Assembly (NCBI GenBank): GCA_023630585.1
Contig: CM042560.1
Coordinates: 5,000,001 to 5,064,000 of the forward strand
DNA length: 64,000 bases
From: Cranoglanis bouderius
Lineage: Eukaryota > Chordata > Actinopteri > Siluriformes > Cranoglanididae
Direction: 5' to 3'
The position numbers and the translations under genes are program-made. This document shows positions 56,326 through 64,000 of the stretch, piece by piece. Position 1 is the first letter of the stretch. The number at the start of each line of letters is the position of its first letter. Under the pieces are notes generated by a model that saw nothing but the letters and a program-made list of their open reading frames with translations, did not search any database and had not been told where the DNA came from.

Positions 56326-57416
56326 TGTGGGTAAATAAGGCTAAAGCCGTATGCTTGAAATAATAATATAAAAAATTATAATAAATTTTTCAATGTCCAT
56401 AACTGTCAACATTAAGGTCTAAAATCTCTAATGCTGAAGACAAAAATGTTTAGAAAATATCATTTTTTTCTACAAATTTTACACAGTTTAGAACTGTTGC
56501 ATGACGCAAAGAGGTAAACATAAAGCACTAGTATAGAAAGAAAAAAAAAACCTAACAACAACAAAAATAGTTTTAGTCTGGCACAAAAATATCTTTTATA
56601 TTTTTTATATGGAAATATTGAGAATGACAAATTGACTAGAGAGCTACAGAGGTTTAGTTTAATTTACAGTAATGTTCTAAAGTGATTTGAAAGTGATTTA
56701 CATCTCATATTTTCCTAAATTGACTGCCCATGAGTGTGGACATTATGTATGAAAGGGTTAATAAGATATGTGCAAAATATGTTACAGAAACATTCTCCTG
56801 ATACTATAGTTGGCAGCTTCCTATATAGGAGGCACTCTCTACAAAGCTTGCTAAACAGGCAGTTATTTTACATATAGTCAGGACTACACAGTGTGTGTGT
56901 GTGTTTTCCTTCCCTACTACTAATAGAGCCGCCTGTGCATTATGCCACACAATGGCCCTGTTGGCCTCTTGCTCTATGTTTCTCTAATAAAAAGCCAATT
57001 AGCCAGCATTAGCATGATGGTGGGGAAAAGGTGCAAAGCGTGGGTGCTAGCGTCATAAGAGGTAGCTAACAACACAAATGCAGCTGTTGTGGACCCATCG
57101 AGGCTCATCACACACCATTATTTATCCTTCTCGCTCATTTCCTGCACTGTCAGAGGCCAGGCTCTCTGTAATATTCTCACACATGATTTGCTATCGTTCA
57201 CCACGGCCTCTACATGCTTTCTGCTTGTCTCAGTAATGAATGGACATGGTTTAAGTACACAATCCGTGTGCCGGGTAGAAGTCGGTCACAAAACATTTCC
57301 CACATCATGAATCTCCTACTGTTTTTCAGCTCTTCTCACCATTACAGCAAATGAGCAATGTTATTTATCCTGATCATACAAAATGCTACAATTTTTTTTT
57401 TTTTTCATATTTACAG
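56326..57416. other. Inferred sstr3 intron end; candidate conserved block
   Basis: 56920-57260 is repeat-free, more GC-balanced and without a supported open frame. The intron closes with a pyrimidine tract and CATATTTACAG at 57416. Confidence 0.4.
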
Positions 57417-57448
57417 GTAACATGCAGAGTTTCTAAAGACCTGGTAAG
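57417..57448 (+). other. sstr3: sstr3 5' UTR, start of coding exon
   Basis: Follows a T-rich tract and ATTTACAG, a strong acceptor. It contains a 4-codon upstream frame (ATGCAGAGTTTCTAA). The main ATG has A at -3 and G at +4, a strong start context. Confidence 0.65.
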
Positions 57449-58921
57449 ATGGAGACGCCAAATCGGATCCCAGTATCTGGATTCACAAAACCATGGGGCA
57501 ACAATTCCGTTCTCTCAGGCAATTTGGGCTTTACTGTCTCCCCTCCACTCCCAAATGATACATTCCTCCTCAATGGGTCTCTGCAGAACTGGACGGAGAG
57601 CTACATGCCAAGCGTTGCTGGAATCCTCATTCCCCTTATCTATATAATAGTCTGCGTGGTTGGTTTAGGAGGCAACACCCTGGTCATCCACATCGTCTTG
57701 CGCTACTCTCAGACCCAGTCTGTCACAAACATCTACATCCTGAACCTGGCCATAGCTGACGAGCTTTTCATGCTTGGCCTTCCTTTTCTGGCTGTCCAGA
57801 ATGCTCTTTTGTCCTGGCCATTTGGGTCACTGATGTGCCGTCTGGTTATGACCGTGGATGCCATCAACCAGTTCACCAGCATCTTCTGCCTGACCGTAAT
57901 GAGTATCGACCGCTACTTGGCAGTGGTGCATCCTCTCCGGTCTTCCAGGTGGCGCCAACCTCGAGTGGCCAAGGCAGTCAATGCCACAGTATGGGCAGTT
58001 TCCTTTGTAGTCGTTCTTCCTGTTGTGGTTTTCGCTGATGTGTTACAGGATGACGGGAACTGTAGCATAGTATGGCCTGAACCTGCAGAAGTCTGGAAAG
58101 CTGCGTTTATTGTTTACACAGCAACTGTAGGATTCTTTGGCCCTCTGCTAGTCATCTGCATGTGCTACCTGCTCATCGTAATCAAGGTCCGCAGCTCCGG
58201 ACGCAGAGTCCGAGCCACGTCCATCCGGCGGCGTAAATCTGAGCGGAAGATCACACGAATGGTGGTGATTGTGGTAGCTGTGTTTGTGTTCTGTTGGCTA
58301 CCGTTCTACATATTAAACATCGTCAACCTGCTAGTGCTGCTTCCGGGAGAGTTCCGGGGCCTGTATTACTTTGTGGTGGTCCTTTCATATGCCAACAGTT
58401 GTGCCAACCCCATACTGTATGGATTCCTCTCTGACAACTTCAAGCGAGGCTTCCGGAAAGCTCTGTGTCGTTCGACCAGACGAGTGGAAAACCAAGACCT
58501 ACAACAGGGTACTGTCGGAAACCACACTCTGCCCCTAGAGGAAATGAAAAAGGACCTTGAGCTGACTGACTGCCTGAAAGAATCCTGCAAACAAATACAG
58601 CAAAACTGTGAGGAAGAAGAGGAGGAAGTTCAGGAAGCAGATATGGGTTACATGGAGAATGGCACCCAGATGACCGAAATCTGTAGATCTGTAAAGAATT
58701 GCTGCAGAACTAGGCAAAGCGAGGGCACTAGGACCGTAGTCTCATGCATGGTTGATGCCAAGGAAGCAGGCCCAAGTAATGGAAACAGAACTGTGGAAAA
58801 TGGGGACTATATTAGTCCAACCTTTGGACATGCTGTTAGTTTCAATGGATCTCAGAGGGGAGCCATCAGACCAGTGGCAGAGGAATTGGGAGACACTGTT
58901 CTGGAAATCAGTTATTTGTAA
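57449..58921 (+). CDS. sstr3: Somatostatin receptor type 3 (490 aa)
   Basis: A class A GPCR for somatostatin, Gi/o-coupled, lowering cAMP; in mammals it sits in neuronal primary cilia. A single intronless coding exon, as in other SSTR genes. Visible: four N-glycosylation sequons (N18, N36, N42, N47); seven membrane segments from about residue 57 to 327; D104 (2.50); D137 in TM3, the residue that pairs with the ligand lysine; disulfide pair C130-C205; DRY 154-156; CWLP 282-285; the SSTR signature YANSCANPILYGFL 314-327; a likely palmitoylated C340; an acidic run (EEEEEE, 388-393); and the C-terminal ISYL, a PDZ-binding end shared with mammalian SSTR3. GINQ/AINQFTSIFCLTVMS and IRRRKSERKITRM also favour SSTR3 over SSTR1, 2, 4 and 5. 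The C-tail is longer than in human (418 aa total). The AxSxQ ciliary motif is not intact. Confidence 0.96.
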   Translation: METPNRIPVSGFTKPWGNNSVLSGNLGFTVSPPLPNDTFLLNGSLQNWTESYMPSVAGILIPLIYIIVCVVGLGGNTLVIHIVLRYSQTQSVTNIYILNLAIADELFMLGLPFLAVQNALLSWPFGSLMCRLVMTVDAINQFTSIFCLTVMSIDRYLAVVHPLRSSRWRQPRVAKAVNATVWAVSFVVVLPVVVFADVLQDDGNCSIVWPEPAEVWKAAFIVYTATVGFFGPLLVICMCYLLIVIKVRSSGRRVRATSIRRRKSERKITRMVVIVVAVFVFCWLPFYILNIVNLLVLLPGEFRGLYYFVVVLSYANSCANPILYGFLSDNFKRGFRKALCRSTRRVENQDLQQGTVGNHTLPLEEMKKDLELTDCLKESCKQIQQNCEEEEEEVQEADMGYMENGTQMTEICRSVKNCCRTRQSEGTRTVVSCMVDAKEAGPSNGNRTVENGDYISPTFGHAVSFNGSQRGAIRPVAEELGDTVLEISYL

Positions 58922-59670
58922 AACTGTGCAACCTCTCTTAATATCCAGCAGAAGCGCAATGCCAAAATAGGATGATGCCAAAATGTGGAGTTTCACATTA
59001 TCACATTGTCAGCAAGTGTCTTATGTCTTTAAACATCTCTTGGAATTTTACAAATCGTTTGTTTCACAAACTGTAATATACAAAAAAAAAAGTGAAACAG
59101 TTAGAGCAGGGCCTTTCTTCCCAAGTACCAGAAACATTGGCACAAGAAGATTTTACTGTGTTTTTTCATTGGTTAACCAAACTGGAAACTGACAATCTGT
59201 TGAAACAATCTGACAAAAGAAAGAAGTCAACTCAGGTACTTCTTTCACAATGTGCATCAAAACATGAACCAATAGAACCAGAACCAGAAGTTTTGCTAGC
59301 CCCTGTTTGGGCCAGTTCTTCTCAAAGCAGTCTTATGGTGTTTGAGCAGACTGTGTTCCCTTTGAAAGCTTGAGTTAAGCAAGTTTTAACCTGTTATACC
59401 AGAGCAGTGTATGTACTGTATTATGTGTATGTTTATACATCTGGCTCTTTTATGCTCTAAACGGTGTATAGAATGACAATTGTGTATGCATTTATATGAG
59501 ATATTGTCATTCAAAGAGACTTGGAGGCAAGGTCAATGTTTTATGTTTCACTTGTATTACTGTATAGTATATTTGTATATTATTATATTATTGTGTGAAG
59601 GGCATATTGTAATGAATGTTATAGGTGTTATATGTTCATATTTCAACATTAAAACTACCTAACCTAAGTT
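58922..59670 (+). other. sstr3: sstr3 3' UTR
   Basis: Runs from the TAA to the poly(A) signal ATTAAA at 59648-59653, which is followed by a GT/T-rich downstream element (GGGTTTTTTTTTGTTGTTGT). AATAAA at 60277-60282 is a possible later site. A 93-codon open stretch at 59092-59373 lies inside the UTR and has no recognised similarity. Confidence 0.55.
59648..59653 (+). terminator. Candidate poly(A) signal ATTAAA
   Basis: The common variant signal, with a strong G/T-rich element about 20 bases downstream. Cleavage would be near 59665-59670. Confidence 0.5.
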
Positions 59671-59952
59671 AGGGTTTTTTTTTGTTGTTGTTGTTGTTTT
59701 GTTTTGTTTTACAAACTGATGCTGGTGAGTAAATGAAGCACTGATTTGTAATGAAGCAGTGTTTGCAAGCTGTGCCATGGGCAGAATGAGTTGTCTTGCA
59801 GTCTCTGCTCTGCTTTTTTGATGCTCATTGTGTGCTTGTTTGTGCTGCGTAATATTTTATGTCCTTTGTTCAAATACTTTCAGTTCAGTATTTTTTTAAA
59901 AGGTGACAAAATTAAACAGGGTTTTAAAAAAAGTTTTGAATTGAACAATAAA

Positions 59953-60047
<95 letters not shown>

Positions 60048-60302
60048 AAAACTTGACTTTGTGTTGGACCACCATGAGCCACCAATATACCTTCAATACA
60101 CCTTTAAAAAGTGGCCTCAAAACTGTGAAGGGATGGCTTTAAGGAAAAAGTCAGTGTATGTTGGGATCATTTCACAATGATTTGTCTAGTTCCTGTTGCA
60201 GAAAATGTTTGGATTGTTAATAAAAAAAGAAAAGGTGTTTGTAACAATAATTTGGTGTTTGTGTTGTAAATGTGCAAATAAAATCATTAAGAATAAAAAG
60301 AA
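59671..60302. other. sstr3 3' flank
   Basis: No gene was recognised. Contains the (TA)n tract and the later AATAAA at 60277-60282. Confidence 0.4.
59957..60043. repeat. (TA)n microsatellite
   Basis: About 43 TA units downstream of sstr3. Confidence 0.97.
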
Positions 60303-60620
60303 ATAGGCTCTCCAGTGGTGCAACAACAAAAAGAATTGGCTGTGGCATCATCAGGATTCGAAAATGCGATCTTCCAAAGAAGGCACAGCCATCCGTGGCC
60401 AGGGACCAAGGCAGCAAAATTGGCTGTGCTCTCTGGATTGGAGGGATTGAATACTCTCATCATCTGTGAGCTCATGTATGTTGAAGAGAACAGATAACAC
60501 TTGCCTCTGAGTGTGTTATGCTGCCCTGTGACACAGCATGAGCAGCAATTCGAAAAGATTTGGTTGGCTGGCTTAATATGTCTCAGAGGAAGCACTTCAC
60601 CCCAGTTAGTAGCTGTCAAA
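60303..60620 (+). mobile_element. tRNA-derived SINE, third type (plus strand)
   Basis: tRNA-like head GGCTCTCCAGTGGTGCAACA with B-box-like GGATTCGAAA, then a body with CTCATCATCTGTGAGCTCAT and GTGACACAGCATGAGCAGCA. A diverged inverted copy is at 63245-63590. Confidence 0.7.
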
Positions 60621-61442
60621 AGATAGGGAAGGTGGGGGGGTTAAAAAGCAATAAAACCAAACCGAACAAAGAAGAAATGGAAAAACTCAACCACTAGGGT
60701 TAATGAATCAAAATGATTCAATTATTCAGCCTTAAACTTTGTTGGACGTTGATTAAAACCACTCTCCAACTCTAACTTAAATAATGGCAATTCTCCAATG
60801 ACATGCTCACAGTCTAAGATTAATTTGTTTTCTGGAAATTGTACTATAGGGATTAGAGATACCAGGCTTTTCTATCTTTTCCAAAGTGTCTCTTGAAAAT
60901 CAATGAAACAAGTCTCTGGGAGTAGTCAGTTGCGTCTCGCCCATGTCTGTTTGATTCATTTGCTGACAATGTCCAATTCTCTGGTGTAACATGTCCATGT
61001 CCAGGTGATCACAAGGAAATTGAGGCTGACCAATGAGGAAAGAAATCGAATGCCTTGTCATGTGGTACTGCAAATATTAAACTACAGGTCAGGTGAGAGA
61101 CTGATGGTTGTTTGAGATTTTATCAGAGTCCTAATGCATCTCATTTTCGGAATGTGTAAATATTTTTGTGTAAAAAGCAAATGAATCATTATTTACGCAT
61201 TTCAAGTGATGGAAACCAGATGGCCTGCATACTGTAATAAGCATAACACGGTGCGAGTGTGGATTTAGTTTATCTCAACCGAATCTGACATGCTGTCATT
61301 TGGCCCAAATTAAAACATTATTGCAACATTATTTATCTGTTGTTCATCTGTTCGTTCTTTCAATTAAATGTAATGCAGAATGCAAAAAATAGCCTATACA
61401 GTGATTTGTTTTACACTTTGTTCCTTTTTCGTCATTTCTGTG

Positions 61443-61484
<42 letters not shown>

Positions 61485-62694
61485 CATTTAATGGCATAAA
61501 AAGAGCATCTCTTTTAAACAGCATAGCATTTCAAGACCTATAAATATTAGCCAATGCCTAGACAGGAAAGGTGAGAGAAAAAATTGATGTTTGAGAGTCT
61601 GAGACAGTGTTTTAATGCGTGTTGCTTTTTGTGTGCAAAAAGCAACTGACTCATTACTGAGAAATTTAAAGTGACAGGAACCAGATAGCTTACTAATATT
61701 GCAAGCTCCATAAGGCAGTGGTATGCAAAAGGATTTCTTTTTTAGCCAGATCTAGGGACATGCTTTAACATGTCTCAAAAATGTACATGAATGGTGTTTA
61801 TATGATGGGCAAAACAGCTAAATGCAAAATTAGGACCTATTTTGTTGCAAGGTAATGCCAAAAACCTAAATATACCATATATTGGTCATCCATGTAGCTC
61901 AGATACCATGTTTTCAAATGACAGATTTTCATTTTTCACACAACCTAGATTACAATTCCGTTAATATCATAATTCCTTAGCACTCTCAATGACCTGTACC
62001 ATGGTTCCACCATTTTCTCAAATCTTCTAAAAATTGTCCAGTTTAGAATTGAAGAACTCACTGAGCTCAGTGAGGCTGCTAAAGGAAAGTCAATGGAGCT
62101 GATTCTGCAAGCAGCTGAATATAAAATAATCCAGAGTCGCTTGGTCAGGACTGCTTTGCCACATCCACTATAGTGGATGTGGCAAAACATTGCTGAGATC
62201 TGCTCAGTATTGTATAATTACTAAATATTCATACATGAGTAAAAGTAAAGTCTCCTTTCTGAGAAATGACTCAAGTAAAAGTTAAAGTAACCCACAAAAC
62301 AATACTCAAGAAAAAAGTTTTAAGTCGTATATTATTCTGTTCACATACATTTGCCACTCACAGATATGTAATATTGGATCATTTTCCTCAATAGATAAAT
62401 GACCAAGTATAATATTTTTGTTTCATTTCCTTAATTGGGTTTTATTACTTGTGTGAAAATCTGATGATGTTTTAGGTCATATGTATGCAGAAATATAAAA
62501 GAAATTCTAAAGGGCTCACAAACTTTCAAGACACTACAAATAAAAACAAGTTTTCAGATTATTGGATGTTTATTTCTGACAGTTTTAAGCTCTTCCCACC
62601 TCATAATCAATTCATAAAAAGCTTGTTTCCTGATATATAATTAATAGACATGTCTTATTGGGTAGACATCTCTGCTAAAATATGTATGAGAAAT
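60621..62694. other. Flank; (GT)n and a palindrome
   Basis: (GT)n at 61443-61481 and a perfect 32-base palindrome at 62155-62186. GGAACCAGATAG/GGAAACCAGATGG-type strings near 61210 and 61677 suggest a faint duplication. No gene was recognised. Confidence 0.45.
62155..62186. repeat. Perfect 32-base palindrome
   Basis: Two abutting 16-base arms, first arm TTTGCCACATCCACTA, the second its exact reverse complement with no spacer. Confidence 0.95.
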
Positions 62695-63030
62695 TAGTGG
62701 TTAGCACATTTGCCTCACACCTCCAGGCTTGGGGGTTCAGATCCAGCCGCCCTCCTTTGTGTGTGGAGTTTGCATGTTCTCCCCGTGCTTCAGGGGTTTC
62801 CTCTGGGTACTCCGGTTTCCTCCCCCAGTCCAAAGACATGCGTTGTAGGCTGATTGGCATTTCCCAATTTGTCTGTAGTGTGTGAATGGGTGTGTGAATG
62901 TGCCCTGCAATGGGTTGGCACCATCCAGGGTGTCACCCACCTTGTGCCCCGAGTTCCCTGGGATAGGCTCCAGGCTCCCCGTGACCCTGCGTAGGATAAG
63001 CGGTACAGAAAATGGATGGATGGATGCTAT
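62695..63030 (+). mobile_element. Long tRNA-derived SINE, near full length (plus strand)
   Basis: Head GTGGTTAGCACATTTGCCTC with B-box-like GGGTTCAGATCC. The body has GGAGTTTGCATGTTCTCCCC, GGTTTCCTCCCCCAGTCCAA and GGGATAGGCTCCAGGCTCCC. The tail is (GGAT)n at about 63014-63026. It is the most complete copy of this family in the window. Confidence 0.85.
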
Positions 63031-63244
63031 TTTTGTTTGGTCTATTTTCCAGGATTTCCAAGTCCATTGGTTACTTTGTATTTAATAGTGTACAAAAGAG
63101 TGAATAAATAGTGTTCTTCAAGAGTGAATAAATATTGGTAACTAGTGGTGGATATTAATATGAAAGGTGTGAAAGTAATATATGTGAATGCATCCCATTT
63201 TTATGGTGCTTATGAAGTAATTAAAGAAGACAGAGGGGATCTTA

Positions 63245-63590
63245 CCAGGGAGGTTTCCAACATGTCTCCTCTGAGATGTGCAGAGCCAGGCAACCATGTC
63301 TTTTCAAACTGCTGCTCAGGCTGTGTCATAGTGCAGTCTAACATACTCAGAGAAAAGCGCTCTCTGCCCTCTTCCACATACATGAACTCACAGATGCTCA
63401 CAGTTGGTAAGTGTTGCTGTGATTGACAGGGGAGAGAGAGTATAGCATCCCTCCCACCCAGAGAGCATGGCGAATTTTGCTTTCTTGTCTTCTGGCCACA
63501 GATGGCTGTGGAATTGTCAGGCTTTGACCTCACGATGTTTGGATAAAAGAGCAAATACTTTTCTACTGCACCACTCCGGAGCCCAGGAGT
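63245..63590 (-). mobile_element. tRNA-derived SINE, third type (minus strand)
   Basis: The reverse complement begins GGGCTCCGGAGTGGTGCAGT with a degraded B-box GAGGTCAAAGCC. The body matches 60303-60620 in inverted orientation. Confidence 0.7.
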
Positions 63591-63629
63591 GTTACTTTTT
63601 AATTATTAATGTGAAAAATTAATTGTGTC

Positions 63630-63782
63630 AGCAGTGGTAGTTCAGAAGTGAAAATTCTGTGCTAGTATCCAGCTGGGATATGCAAGTTCAAATCCCAGAA
63701 CTGCCACAGAGCAAGCAAGTCCCTCAACTGTGTTCTGCCTCAATTATAAGTCACTTTGGAAAAAAGCATTAGAGAAACGCAT
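63630..63782 (+). mobile_element. tRNA-derived SINE with A and B boxes (plus strand)
   Basis: A-box TAGTTCAGAAG at 63638-63648 and B-box GTTCAAATC at 63686-63694, spaced as in tRNA promoters. The 3' tail ATAAGTCACTTTGGAAAAAA ends in GCATTAGAGAAACGC, the common teleost SINE tail in diverged form. Confidence 0.88.
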
Positions 63783-64000
63783 ATATACTGTATATATAAA
63801 GGTCCTCTGCGTGCCTAATAAAACAGGATCCCCCTTTTAATATGGGTAATTTAAAGTGATGGCCTACATATTGCAAGATGCAAAACACAGTGCATGGTTT
63901 TACACAGCGTTTTGTGTACTTTTAAACCAAAGTACACAAAAACTAGTCATTTGTCCTAGATACAAATGCACATGCACATAATGGGCAAAACTGCCTTCAT

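Noticed and set aside
57835..58038. 67-codon frame inside sstr3 in another frame
   Set aside because: Overlaps the conserved receptor core; a shadow frame.
62735..62940. Short frames on both strands with CNACLWTGGGNRSTQRKPLK-like text
   Set aside because: They are readings of the long SINE; the same text appears at 56153-56338.

Overview
The window is vertebrate nuclear DNA, almost certainly from a ray-finned (teleost) fish. Genes are split by GT-AG introns. The sequence is AT-rich, with long (TA)n and (CA)n tracts, several Tc1/mariner-class DNA transposons, and tRNA-derived SINEs of the kind common in teleosts. An otophysan such as a catfish is plausible, but that is a guess from the repeat content.

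Only two protein-coding genes can be supported. (1) cyth4 (cytohesin-4, an ARF guanine-nucleotide exchange factor) lies on the minus strand at 1110-17309. I assembled 13 coding exons by eye; all join in frame at GT-AG borders into a 397-residue protein (coiled coil, Sec7, PH, polybasic tail). (2) sstr3 (somatostatin receptor 3) lies on the plus strand as one coding exon at 57449-58921, 490 residues. A splice acceptor sits 32 bases before its ATG. A likely non-coding first exon ends at 39281, which implies an 18-kb intron in the 5' untranslated region.

Layout: 1-1100 is the 3' flank of cyth4. 1110-17309 is cyth4, whose introns hold a degenerate tandem array, a minisatellite, a mariner-like fragment and a deleted Tc1 element. 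17310-39100 is intergenic and contains one nearly intact Tc1 element, degraded Tc1 copies, a second Tc1 element with long inverted repeats, and unique AT-rich DNA. 39100-57448 is the inferred sstr3 leader exon and intron. 58922-about 59665 is the sstr3 3' UTR. The rest is SINE-rich flank.

The two genes are transcribed away from each other, as human CYTH4 and SSTR3 are on chromosome 22, so this looks like an ancient linkage. RAC2, which lies between them in human, was not recognised here. The genes act in different pathways: ARF activation at PIP3-bearing membranes, and Gi-coupled neuropeptide signalling. I found no new multi-gene system. The more unusual items are a degenerate ciliary-targeting motif in sstr3, a strong RFX X-box in the intergenic DNA, an upstream ORF in the inferred leader, several transposon structures, and two long perfect palindromes.
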